From the NCBI RefSeq assembly GCF_001424565.1, contig NZ_LMOL01000017.1, forward strand, positions 30,034 through 71,123: a stretch of DNA of 41,090 nt, written 5' to 3'. Below are positions 17,133 to 25,066 of the stretch, in pieces. Source of the stretch: Arthrobacter sp. Leaf141. GTDB lineage: Bacteria > Actinomycetota > Actinomycetes > Actinomycetales > Micrococcaceae. The position numbers were made by a program, and so were the translations under genes. Every line of letters starts with the position of its first letter. Positions within the stretch are counted from its first letter, which is position 1. Under the pieces are notes generated by a model. It saw nothing but the letters and a program-made list of their open reading frames with translations. It was not told where the DNA came from and searched no databases.

Positions 17133-17241
17133 GGGTTTCCGGTGCTGGCTGGGTTTCCGGTGCCGGCCGGGTTTCCGGTGCCGGGCCGGGATTCGGTGCC
17201 GGCCGGGTTTCCGGTGCCGGGCCGCGTTTCCGGTGCCGGCT
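17133..17241. repeat. GC-rich tandem repeat, six units of about 18 bp
   Basis: Six consecutive units begin at 17133, 17151, 17169, 17188, 17205 and 17224 with the consensus GGGTTTCCGGTGCCGGCC and lengths of 17-19 bp. They fill almost the whole space between the convergent fadB and ECF ATPase genes and end at the ATPase stop codon. The unit contains CCGGTGCCGG, so neighbouring units can pair with each other in RNA, and the array may act as a bidirectional terminator or simply be an unstable minisatellite. Confidence 0.9.
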
Positions 17242-19199
17242 TAGCCCGGAACCAGGCTGCCGCCCGTCAACCGGAGAATGCGGTGCGCCGCCGTCCGGGC
17301 GTACTCCACATCGTGGGTGACCAGCACGACGGCGGCGCCCGCCTCCGCGGCCGACCTCACCGCGGCGTCCAGGACCGCCAGCCCGTTGCCGTCCAGCCCG
17401 ACGGTGGGCTCGTCCAGCGCCAGGACGGCTGGCCTGCGCGCCAGGACTGTGGCCAGGGCCAGGAGCCGCTGGTGGGAGCCGGGCAGTTCGGCGGGGTGCT
17501 CCCCTGCTGAATCCGCCAGGCCCACCTGGGCCAGGGCAGCCAGTGCCCGGTCGCCGCCTGGAGCCTGGCCGTCCCGGGCGGCGTCGATGCGGCCCAGGGG
17601 GCTCAGGCGGTCCAGGCGGTCCAGGCGGTCCAGGTGGTCCAGGCCGAACTGCACCTCGCGCAGCAATGACCGTTCAAACAGCTGGTCGCGCGGGTGCTGG
17701 AAGAGCAGCCCCACGTGAGCGGCCGTGCGGCCCACCGGGACGCCGGCAATATCTACGCCGTTCACCAGCACCTTGCCGGTCACAGGTCGCAGGAGTCCGT
17801 TGAACATCCGCAGCAGGGTCGATTTCCCGACGCCGTTGGGCCCCGTGATGGCAACAATCTCGCCCGGGTGCACCTCAAGGAAAAGGTCCCGCAGGATGGA
17901 CCCCCAGGCTGGTTGCACGCCAGCGTCAACGGCTGCGTTCCGGGTTGTTTCCAGAGCTGGGTCCGTTGTTGCCGGTTCTGCTGGTGTCTGTTTTGTTGTT
18001 GTGGGGTCTTCCAGTGTCGGTTCCGCCGGCGCCCGGCGCCAACGGCTGCGCCAGGGCCGTCCGGCCGTTGCCCGCGCTGCGGTTGCGGGCGCTGCGGTTG
18101 GGGGTGCGTCGAACCCAAAGGTGACGTCCGTAAGCTGCAGTGCCGGTGCGCACTTGCCCTGCAGACGTGGTGCTTGCGGGTTCCGGACGCCCGGGGCAGC
18201 CGGCACCGGAGTTGCGGCGAAGGATCCGCCGGCCGCTGGGTGACCTGCCCGCGCAACCGACGTTCCGGCGGCGACCCCGCCGGTGCCCTGACGACCTGCC
18301 GCGCGACGGATGCCCGCCGGCAGCAGGGCGGGCGCGGACATCAGCCCGTCAGGTGTCCCGCTGGTTACCACGGTGCCTCGGTCGAGGATCAGCCAGGAGT
18401 CCGCGTCAAAGAGCGGCGGGTCGATGGCCTGGCCCAGGATCACCACGGCAGTTCCGGCCTTGTTCAGGTTGCGCACAAAGTCAGCCAGACCCGCCGAGCC
18501 AGCAGCATCCAGCGAAGCGTACGGCTCATCCATCAGCACCAATGGCGGGCCGGTGATGACGGCGCAGCCGATCGCCAGGCGCCGGAGCTGACCCCCGGAA
18601 AGCCGGTCAGGGCGGCGGTCCAGGAGTGCGGAGAGTCCCAGCAGGCCAGCAGTCCGGGTCACGGCTTCGCGCATGGCCGCTGGCGCCGTGCCCTGGTTTT
18701 CGAGCCCGAACGCCAGCTCCTCGGCCACGGTGGCCCGGACAGTGGACAGGATGGCTGCCGCGTCCTGGGGAACGAAGCCCACCTGGCGTCCCCAGGCGGC
18801 GGGATCGATGCGGGGGTCCGCGGCGGTCCCGCCAAACGCGATCCGCGTCCCGGAAACCTCGAGGTGGCCCTGCAGTGTTCCCCCGCTTCCGGGCAGCAGC
18901 CAGCCGGCCAGGAGCCTGCCCAGGGTCGATTTTCCGCTGCCCGAGGCGCCCACTATCGCTGTCAGCGAGCCAGGCTCTACTGCTAGATCAATGTCCTGCA
19001 GGGCAGCTGCCGCATGGTCGGGGTAGGTGAAGTTACGGATGCCGGCTGCCAGGACAGGCCCGGCACCTGCAGCTGCAGGTGCACCTGCTGTGGCGGGCGT
19101 CCTGGCCTCCCGTTCCTGCCCCGCAGCTGCACCCCGCGCGGCGGGCGTCCCGTCCCGGGGTTTTTGCCCGGCGGCACCGAGCCGTTGTGGTTCAGCCAT
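17241..19199 (-). CDS. ECF transporter ATPase, fused double ABC domain (EcfA-EcfA')
   Basis: This 652-residue protein joins both ATPases of an energy-coupling factor importer. Domain 1 (about 45-290) has Walker A GASGSGKS (84-91), signature LSGGQ (200-204) and Walker B VLMDEP (221-226), but the H-loop position is Gln257 (ILGQAID). Domain 2 (about 350-650) has Walker A GPNGVGKS (453-460), a degenerate signature LPGSH (572-576), Walker B VLALDEP and a normal H-loop His629 (LVTHD). A 70-residue Pro/Thr/Ala-rich insertion (about 365-433) interrupts the first sheet of domain 2, and LDR repeats occur near 521-532. ATG 19199 follows GGGGAG and lies 2 nt after the ecfT stop; the ATG at 19235 lies inside ecfT. 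The gene is third in the S-T-A operon. Confidence 0.92.
   Translation of the reverse strand: MAEPQRLGAAGQKPRDGTPAARGAAAGQEREARTPATAGAPAAAGAGPVLAAGIRNFTYPDHAAAALQDIDLAVEPGSLTAIVGASGSGKSTLGRLLAGWLLPGSGGTLQGHLEVSGTRIAFGGTAADPRIDPAAWGRQVGFVPQDAAAILSTVRATVAEELAFGLENQGTAPAAMREAVTRTAGLLGLSALLDRRPDRLSGGQLRRLAIGCAVITGPPLVLMDEPYASLDAAGSAGLADFVRNLNKAGTAVVILGQAIDPPLFDADSWLILDRGTVVTSGTPDGLMSAPALLPAGIRRAAGRQGTGGVAAGTSVARAGHPAAGGSFAATPVPAAPGVRNPQAPRLQGKCAPALQLTDVTFGFDAPPTAAPATAARATAGRPWRSRWRRAPAEPTLEDPTTTKQTPAEPATTDPALETTRNAAVDAGVQPAWGSILRDLFLEVHPGEIVAITGPNGVGKSTLLRMFNGLLRPVTGKVLVNGVDIAGVPVGRTAAHVGLLFQHPRDQLFERSLLREVQFGLDHLDRLDRLDRLSPLGRIDAARDGQAPGGDRALAALAQVGLADSAGEHPAELPGSHQRLLALATVLARRPAVLALDEPTVGLDGNGLAVLDAAVRSAAEAGAAVVLVTHDVEYARTAAHRILRLTGGSLVPG
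17607..17642 (-). repeat. In-frame 9-bp tandem repeat in the ECF ATPase gene
   Basis: About four copies of a nonamer close to CAGGCGGTC (plus-strand orientation) run in tandem here and encode LDHLDRLDRLDR on the minus strand. Nine base pairs keep the frame, so gain or loss of a unit would add or remove three residues in a loop after the Q-loop of domain 2. Confidence 0.8.
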
Positions 19200-19201
19200 G
19201 G

Positions 19202-19945
19202 CTACGCTCCCCCGCTTCCGGGCCACAGCCGCCATGCCACAGCAGCGGCGGCCGCAAGGACCAGGGCGGGACGCAGCAGCCGCTGAGCGGCAGAGTCGGG
19301 CACTTCCCGGTAGCTGGTGCGTGGTCCCGGCGCACCAAAGCCCCGGGCCTCAAGCGCTGCGGCACGGGTGCCGGCATCTTCCACCAGGGACAGCACCAGG
19401 GGCACTACCTGCTGCCGGAAGGCTGCCAGCCGGGCCACCGGCCCGCGCCGGATCACCAGGCCGCGCGCTTCCTGGGCCTGCCGGATGTGGTCCACGCGTG
19501 CGGCGATGGCAGGCAACAGCGTAAGAGTGGAAGCCAGGACAAAGGCGAACCGGCCCCGCACACCGCGGGCGGACAGCGCGGCCACCAGGTCCGGCACGCT
19601 GACGCTGAACGAAAACAGCAGGAGGACCAGCACCACTGCCGAAAGCTGCACTCCCCGCCCGCCAGCAAACGCCAGCCCTTCAGCGGTCACGCGGACAGGA
19701 CCCCACTGCGCCAGCACGGTCAGCCCGCCGGGAAAGGAAAGCCCATGGACCAGCAGCAGCGAAAACCCCAACGGCACCAGGATGGCCACGGCGGTGGGCA
19801 GCAGCCGGCGGGCCGAACCGCTGACGGCCGAAATGCCAACCGCCACGACAGCAACGGTGAGGGACAGCGGCAGGCTGGCTGCCGCCGTCGTCATAACTGC
19901 TGTGCTGCCGGCAGCGGCAAGCAAGGTCAACGGGTGTAGGCGCAC
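19202..19945 (-). CDS. ECF transporter transmembrane component EcfT
   Basis: EcfT couples ATPase motion to the substrate-binding S component. The 247-residue protein has an N-terminal membrane block, further hydrophobic segments near 100-118 and 133-149, and a C-terminal helix, with cytoplasmic coupling helices carrying the two hallmark Ala-Arg-Gly motifs: QEARG (158-162) and LEARG (198-202). These short motifs dock in the grooves of the two ATPase domains. GTG 19945 is the start. It lies 50 bp after the S-component gene and 2 nt before the fused ATPase gene, so the three form one operon. Confidence 0.92.
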   Translation of the reverse strand: MRLHPLTLLAAAGSTAVMTTAAASLPLSLTVAVVAVGISAVSGSARRLLPTAVAILVPLGFSLLLVHGLSFPGGLTVLAQWGPVRVTAEGLAFAGGRGVQLSAVVLVLLLFSFSVSVPDLVAALSARGVRGRFAFVLASTLTLLPAIAARVDHIRQAQEARGLVIRRGPVARLAAFRQQVVPLVLSLVEDAGTRAAALEARGFGAPGPRTSYREVPDSAAQRLLRPALVLAAAAAVAWRLWPGSGGA

Positions 19946-19995
19946 TGGCCTCAGCTACCGGTGTTCGGGGGTTCGGTGGATCACGGGCCTGCTGC

Positions 19996-20814
19996 TCAGG
20001 CAGCCCGATCCGTGGTGTCGCCGGCCAGGACGCGGTGCTTGCGCAGGAAAGGGAATTGCATCCGGGCCCGGCGGGGCAATGCGTAGACCAGAACCGCCAC
20101 CACGGTGAAAACGATGGCCTTGTCCATGGGGTCCGAGATCAGGGCCTGCTTGGTGATGGCCGCCAGAAGTGTGTCGCCCATCGCGCGGAACGCACCCACA
20201 ATCGCACCGGTGGCGACGCCGGAGGTACCGCCGAAGACAAATGCGGCCACCGGCGCCGAGACCACGCCGCCGATGATGCCCGTCACAAAACCCGCCACGG
20301 GGGCGAGGTAGAAGCGGCGGAAGAAGCCGTGCCGGGCGGCCAGGCCTGCCAGGGCGCCGATCAGGGCGGCGCCGGCAGCAAACGGAAGCACCGTGGGATT
20401 AAAGAGGGACCAGATGATGCTGCTGAGGGCGCCCGTGGCGGCACCGGCGGCCGGGCCTGCCAGGACGGCGATCAGCACGGTTCCCACCGCGTCAAGGTAG
20501 AACGGGACCAGGGTGCTGCCCACAAACTGGCCCAGCACGATGTTCAGCACCAGCGCCACCGGGATCAGGGCCACGGTGGATGCCGGCAGGGTGGGCAGGA
20601 CTGCGGCGATCAGCAGGACCGCGCCCACCAGGAACCCGGAGAGGGCGATGAGGGCCGGGGCACTGCCGGGGCCGCCGGTGATGTCAGCGGGCTGGTTCAG
20701 CACCAGGTAGATGTAGGTTCCGGCGATGGCCAGGGCACCGGCGGCCTCCAGCAGCCTGCGCTTCCGGGCTGCGCCGGGGCCGGCTGCGGGCAATGTCAGG
20801 GAGGGCGATGACAT
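19996..20814 (-). CDS. ECF transporter substrate-binding (S) component
   Basis: The 272-residue membrane protein has a basic N terminus and about six to seven hydrophobic segments. The stretch VPFYLDAVGTVLIAVLAGP (about 123-141), followed by a gap and ALIGALAGLAARHG, is a pattern common to small ECF S components. ATG 20814 has GAAGGA 8 nt upstream. As the first gene of the S-T-A operon it probably works with a dedicated ECF module (group I type). The substrate is not evident. A nucleoside hydrolase gene 1.7 kb away suggests nucleosides or related compounds, but a divergent mycothione reductase gene separates them. No riboswitch is recognisable in the leader. Confidence 0.85.
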   Translation of the reverse strand: MSSPSLTLPAAGPGAARKRRLLEAAGALAIAGTYIYLVLNQPADITGGPGSAPALIALSGFLVGAVLLIAAVLPTLPASTVALIPVALVLNIVLGQFVGSTLVPFYLDAVGTVLIAVLAGPAAGAATGALSSIIWSLFNPTVLPFAAGAALIGALAGLAARHGFFRRFYLAPVAGFVTGIIGGVVSAPVAAFVFGGTSGVATGAIVGAFRAMGDTLLAAITKQALISDPMDKAIVFTVVAVLVYALPRRARMQFPFLRKHRVLAGDTTDRAA

Positions 20815-21031
20815 GGGGTTTCCTTCAGGGGTGCGGGCACGGGGACCGGAATTGCCGGGCCGCGCGGAACGCCGCCTATGTCACCTCGGCAGCGGCCTGC
20901 GGACAATGCGTCCGGCGGGCCGCCCACCATTCTACGGGCCGGGCGCGGCATGCTGCGCCGTCCTGCCATAAACTGCCGGAGGAAGGCCGGGCGGACCCGG
21001 ACCCCATTTTTACCCCCGGAAAGACGGATAC

Positions 21032-22456
21032 ATGCCCCACTATGACCTGGCCATCATCGGCTCCGGATCCGGCAACTCGCTGATTACGCCGTTTTGGGAC
21101 ACCAAGCGGGTGGCCCTGATTGACGGCGGCGTGTTCGGCGGAACCTGCCTGAACGTGGGCTGCATCCCCACCAAGATGTACGTCTATCCGGCGGGCCTGG
21201 CGGCGACGCCTGCCGAGGCTGCGCGGCTCGGGGTGGATATGAGCCTGGACAAGGTGCACTGGAACGGCATCCGCGACCGGATCTTCGGCCGGATCGACGC
21301 CATCGCCGAGTCCGGGCGGAAGTACCGGGCAGATGAACTGGACAACGTGGACCTGTACCAGGAGTACGTGCGGTTCACGGGGCCGCGCACCCTCGTGGGC
21401 ACGTCCGGCGTCGAAATCACCGCCGACCAGGTGGTGGTGGCGGCAGGGTCCCGGGCGGTTCTGCCTGACGTACCGGGAATCGACCTGCCCCAGGTGCACA
21501 CCTCCGACACCGTGATGCGCATCGACGGGCTGCCCGCCAGGGTTGTGGTGGTGGGTGGTGGCTACATCGCCGCCGAGTTCGCGTCCGTCTTCGCCGGATT
21601 CGGCTCCGAGGTCACCCAGGTGAACCGGTCAGGCCGGCTGCTGCGCGGCATCGACGCCGACGTTTCAACGCGCTTCGCCGCCGCGGCCGCCGCCCGCTGG
21701 AACCTGGTGCTGGACCACTCCCTGGAAGCCATCAACGATAACGGCGACGGCACCGTGACTGCCGTGTTCAAGGCCGCGGACGGCAGCCCGCTGCGCCTCG
21801 AGGCGGACGTGGTGCTGATGGCCACCGGCCGGGTCCCCAACTCCGACCGGCTGGACTTGGCTGCGGCCGGCTTCGACCTCACCAGCAACGGCACCCTTGC
21901 CGTGGACGGCAACCTGCGGATCCTGTCGGAGGGCAAGCCAGTAGCGGGCCTCTATGCGCTCGGGGACATCGCCAACGAATACCAGCTCAAGCACGTTGCC
22001 AACCGGGAAACCCGGGTGGTGGCCAACAACCTGGAAAACCCGGACCGGATGCGCAGCATCGACTACACCGCCGTCCCGTTTGCCGTGTTCTCGAACCCGC
22101 AGGTGGCATCCGTTGGCTTGTCCGAGGAGGACGCGCGGGCAGCAGCGGAACCGGGCACCGACATTGTGGCGGCAGTCCAGGACTACGGCAGCACGGCCTA
22201 TGGCTGGGCCATGGAGGACGAAGAGGGCGTGGTCAAGCTGGTGGCGGAGAAGGCCACCGGCCGGCTGGTGGGAGCGCACATCATGGGCCATGAGGCCTCC
22301 ATCCTGATCCAACCCCTGGTCCAGGCCATGGTGGCCGGCACAACAGTCCACCAGTTGGCGCGCGGCCCGTACTGGATCCACCCCGCGCTGACCGAAGTGG
22401 TGGAGAACGCGCTCCTCGCCTTGGACGTGGACGTCCCCGCAGACGCGCCCCTGTAG
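21032..22456 (+). CDS. mtr: Mycothione reductase
   Basis: Mtr regenerates mycothiol from its disulfide using NADPH and FAD, and maintains redox balance in actinobacteria. The 474-residue flavoenzyme has the FAD motif IIGSGSGN, the redox-active pair GGTCLNVGCIPTK (Cys39, Cys44), NADPH-site VVVGGGYIAAEFA (about 170-182), ATGRVPN, and a C-terminal HPxxxE (His450, Glu455), where the His-Glu pair activates the thiolate of the partner subunit. The sequence GSGSGN with FWDTKRVALID fits mycothione reductase better than lipoamide or glutathione reductase. It is transcribed away from the ECF operon and ends 29 bp before the convergent nucleoside hydrolase. Confidence 0.95.
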   Translation: MPHYDLAIIGSGSGNSLITPFWDTKRVALIDGGVFGGTCLNVGCIPTKMYVYPAGLAATPAEAARLGVDMSLDKVHWNGIRDRIFGRIDAIAESGRKYRADELDNVDLYQEYVRFTGPRTLVGTSGVEITADQVVVAAGSRAVLPDVPGIDLPQVHTSDTVMRIDGLPARVVVVGGGYIAAEFASVFAGFGSEVTQVNRSGRLLRGIDADVSTRFAAAAAARWNLVLDHSLEAINDNGDGTVTAVFKAADGSPLRLEADVVLMATGRVPNSDRLDLAAAGFDLTSNGTLAVDGNLRILSEGKPVAGLYALGDIANEYQLKHVANRETRVVANNLENPDRMRSIDYTAVPFAVFSNPQVASVGLSEEDARAAAEPGTDIVAAVQDYGSTAYGWAMEDEEGVVKLVAEKATGRLVGAHIMGHEASILIQPLVQAMVAGTTVHQLARGPYWIHPALTEVVENALLALDVDVPADAPL

Positions 22457-22485
22457 GCCGGTCCGTTGCCGTCGTCGGAAAGCCT

Positions 22486-23511
22486 TCAGCCCAGCCGGGT
22501 GGCGAGGCGTCCGACGGCGGCCACCAGCTCCGTGAAGGCCTGCTCCGGGTTGTTTGCCGAAACGATCCAGGCGTTGGGCGGTGCATTCCATAGCGCGCGG
22601 TAGTCCGCAACGGTGGTGCCGATCAGCAGTGGCGATTCCGTTTCGACGTCCACCGTGGCCAGCCGGGTGGCGTGTTCCAGGGTTCCGGCTGCCACCCCTG
22701 CAGCGAAGAAGTCGTGGACGTGGGCCAGGTAGCCCTGGTCGTAGTGCCGGTGGAATTCGAAGTAGAACCGCAGTGCGTCGGACAGGTGCCGGATCAGCGC
22801 GTTGCTGCTGGTGCTGGCCTGCCCCTCGGGCTGGTCCGGCAGGACCAGTTCGGGAACCGCTGCGCCGGCCGCTGCCGCAAGCTCCTGCACGTGGCGGGGA
22901 TGCAGCTCCATCCGCTCGGTGGTGTCCAGTGAGCAGATGACGGGCAACCGGTCCAGGGGTTTGCCCCGGTATGCGGCAAACACCTCCTTGGCCGCGTGCG
23001 GATCAACGTGGGTGTTCCATTCCGCGGTGGGTGTGGTGTTTCCCTGGTGGTAGAAACTGCCGCCCATGATCACCACCCTGGCCAGCAGGTCCGGCAGGTC
23101 CGGTGCCCGGCGCAAAGCCAGCGCAAAGTTGGTCAGCGGCGCCGTGATGAGCGCCGTCAGCTCCCCCGGCCTGGCCCGCGCGTGTTCAATCCACAGGTCA
23201 ACGGCGTCGCGGTCCGAAACGGCACCGTCGGGTTCCGGCAGGACGGCGTAGCCGATTCCCTGGGGGCCGTGGGTTTCCGGCGTTGTGACCAGTGGAATGG
23301 ACAGCGGCACCCGCGCGCCAACCGCCACCTCGACGCCGGGCCGCCCGCACAGTTCCAGCAGCGCCAGGGTTGTGCGGGCCACCTGGTCCGCGTCCACGTT
23401 CCCCGGCGAGGCCGTCACGGCCACAAACTCCGTGTCAGGGAGTGCCGCGAGGTAGGTGATGGCCAGGGCGTCGTCGATCCCGGTGTCGACGTCGAGGAGG
23501 TAGGACGTCAT
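22486..23511 (-). CDS. Inosine-uridine-type nucleoside hydrolase
   Basis: These hydrolases cleave the N-glycosidic bond of ribonucleosides to base and ribose. The 341-residue protein has the calcium-binding motif at the N terminus, DVDTGIDDA (Asp7, Asp9, Asp13, Asp14), then MGGSFYHQGN and AEWNTHVDP, and the conserved histidine-aspartate in AHVHDFFAAG. All Ca2+ and ribose ligands recognised in the family seem intact. Base preference cannot be predicted. It lies 6 bp downstream of the aldo/keto reductase gene and may share its transcript; the nearby ECF importer could supply its substrate. Confidence 0.93.
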   Translation of the reverse strand: MTSYLLDVDTGIDDALAITYLAALPDTEFVAVTASPGNVDADQVARTTLALLELCGRPGVEVAVGARVPLSIPLVTTPETHGPQGIGYAVLPEPDGAVSDRDAVDLWIEHARARPGELTALITAPLTNFALALRRAPDLPDLLARVVIMGGSFYHQGNTTPTAEWNTHVDPHAAKEVFAAYRGKPLDRLPVICSLDTTERMELHPRHVQELAAAAGAAVPELVLPDQPEGQASTSSNALIRHLSDALRFYFEFHRHYDQGYLAHVHDFFAAGVAAGTLEHATRLATVDVETESPLLIGTTVADYRALWNAPPNAWIVSANNPEQAFTELVAAVGRLATRLG

Positions 23512-23517
23512 GGTTGC

Positions 23518-24495
23518 CTAGAAGAGTGCCACCTTGGGGACAGCCGGAAAGATGCTGTCCAGTTCGGCCAGGTCAGCCGTGCCGGGCTGCCAGTCTGCCG
23601 CGGCGGCGTTCTGGTGCACCTGTTCGGGCTTGGTGGCGCCGGCGATCACGCTGGCAACCGACGGCTGGGCGGCGAGCCAGGAGAAGGCCACCTCGATTTC
23701 CGTCAGGCCGCGTTCCTTGGCGAACCGGCTGTAGGCGCCCAGCTGGTCCCAGTCGGCGTCGTTCACCAGGTTGGTGCGGGTGTGGCTGAGCCTGGAACCG
23801 TCCGGGGCGTGGCCGGGCGAATATTTGCCGGTCAGCAGGCCGTTGGCCAGGGGGAAGTAGGGCAGGACACCCAGGCCAAACTCCTCCGCTGCGGGAGTCA
23901 CCTCCAGTTCGGCGCGCCGGTCCAGGAGGTTGTAGTGGTTCTGGGTGGAGATGAACCGGGTGCTGCCCAGTTCGCGGGCCACGTACTCGGCCTGGGCGAT
24001 CTGCCAGCCGGAGCGGTTGGAGTGCCCGATGTAGCGGACCTTCCCACTGCTGACCAATGCGTCGAGTGCTGCAAGCGTCTCATCAATGGGCGTGAGCGGG
24101 TCCGGTGTGTGGAACTGGTAAAGGTCGATCCAGTCCGTTCCGAGCCGGCGCAGGGACGCGTCCACGGCCTGGATGATGTAGCGGCGGGATCCCCGGGCGC
24201 CGAAGTCCGGTCCGCTGGCGCCCTTCATGTCCATGCCGAACTTGGTGGCCACCACGGCGGCGTCGCGCCGGCCGGCCAGGGCCTTGCCCAGCATGGTCTC
24301 GCTCAGGCCGGGTTCGCGGCCGTAGGCATCAGCGACGTCGAAAAAGGTGATGCCGGCGTCGAGTGCTGCGTGCACGACGGCGTCAGTGCCGGCCTGGGAC
24401 TCGGTGGCGGTGCTGGCCCGGCCAAGGTTGTTGCAGCCCAGCCCCACGGTGGAGACTGTCAGTCCGGATTTTCCGACGCGGCGGTACGAGGTCAC
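23518..24495 (-). CDS. Aldo/keto reductase
   Basis: NAD(P)H-dependent aldo/keto reductase with a complete catalytic tetrad: Asp53 in FFDVADAYGR, Tyr58, Lys85 in VVATKFG and His129 in LYQFHTPDP. The 325-residue length suits the AKR family. The proposed start GTG 24495 (MTSYRRVGKSGLTVS) has AGGAG upstream; the ATG at 24615 would add 40 Ser/Pro-rich residues that overlap the previous gene and look non-coding. It begins 11 bp after that gene and ends 6 bp before the nucleoside hydrolase, so it could link the dxs-led operon to the hydrolase. The substrate is unknown. Confidence 0.92.
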   Translation of the reverse strand: MTSYRRVGKSGLTVSTVGLGCNNLGRASTATESQAGTDAVVHAALDAGITFFDVADAYGREPGLSETMLGKALAGRRDAAVVATKFGMDMKGASGPDFGARGSRRYIIQAVDASLRRLGTDWIDLYQFHTPDPLTPIDETLAALDALVSSGKVRYIGHSNRSGWQIAQAEYVARELGSTRFISTQNHYNLLDRRAELEVTPAAEEFGLGVLPYFPLANGLLTGKYSPGHAPDGSRLSHTRTNLVNDADWDQLGAYSRFAKERGLTEIEVAFSWLAAQPSVASVIAGATKPEQVHQNAAAADWQPGTADLAELDSIFPAVPKVALF

Positions 24496-24505
24496 AGGCG
24501 GGCTC

Positions 24506-25066
24506 CTAAAGGGTGAAACTGTTGGCGGGCTTGGCGGAATGCTTGAGCTTGAAGGTGCCCGGTTCGTTGAACGCGGCGGCACCGATGCTGAGCTTGGTGA
24601 AGTCGAGGTCTTCACCGCGGGCGCAGACCTTGATGGCGTTGACGGCCTTGTTGACGTCCGGCACCAGGCAGAAGATGTTCAGCTTGAAGGCGGTGAATTC
24701 CGAGCGTTCAACAGTGCCCAGGCCGCGCCACGCCAGATGGCTGATGAAGGCGTCCGTGGCTTTCTCCTCAAGATAGCGGTCCCGTTCGGTGCCTTCACGG
24801 GTTTTGAGGGCAAACTGGGCCACCACCCAGGACAGCTCGGATTCGGGAATTTCGGCATAGCCGTCTTCGGCGCACTGTGCCGCGAACGCGTCCAGGAGGC
24901 CGTCGGCTTCGGCACTGCCGGGCACGTCGGTTTCCTCTGTTTTGCTCTGGTGGCCCACTACGCCGTAGTTCATCACAAACTGGTTGTAGTCCTCATCGAA
25001 CCAGGCTTCCCGGAACTGCAGGACACCTTCGTCGTCGCGTTTGTAGACCCTGACAATTTCGCTCAT
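24506..25066 (-). CDS. Conserved hypothetical protein with weak WGR-like region
   Basis: The 186-residue soluble protein starts at ATG 25066, whose ATGA overlaps the DUF402 stop; AAGGGA lies upstream. The N-terminal 60 residues (VRVYKRDDEG, FREAWFDEDYNQFVMNYGVVGHQSKTEE split over strands) loosely resemble the WGR domain found in some DNA-binding proteins and PARPs, but the Trp-Gly-Arg itself is absent. The C-terminal part is a mix of helices and a strand-rich end (VNAIKVCARGEDLDFTKLSIGAA). I cannot name a function. It is coupled to DUF402 and followed by the aldo/keto reductase. Confidence 0.75.
   Translation of the reverse strand: MSEIVRVYKRDDEGVLQFREAWFDEDYNQFVMNYGVVGHQSKTEETDVPGSAEADGLLDAFAAQCAEDGYAEIPESELSWVVAQFALKTREGTERDRYLEEKATDAFISHLAWRGLGTVERSEFTAFKLNIFCLVPDVNKAVNAIKVCARGEDLDFTKLSIGAAAFNEPGTFKLKHSAKPANSFTL

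Noticed and set aside
17133..17241. CRISPR array
   Set aside because: The units are contiguous, 17-19 bp long and lack unique spacers; no cas genes are present.
20815..21031. Riboswitch in the leader of the ECF S-component gene
   Set aside because: I looked for TPP, cobalamin and preQ1 signatures and found none; the leader is a GC-rich 217-bp divergent promoter region.
22996..24516. Long plus-strand open frame (506 codons) antisense to the nucleoside hydrolase and aldo/keto reductase genes
   Set aside because: It is the complement of two well-supported enzymes, and its Gly/Val/Arg-rich product has no family features; such frames are common in GC-rich DNA.
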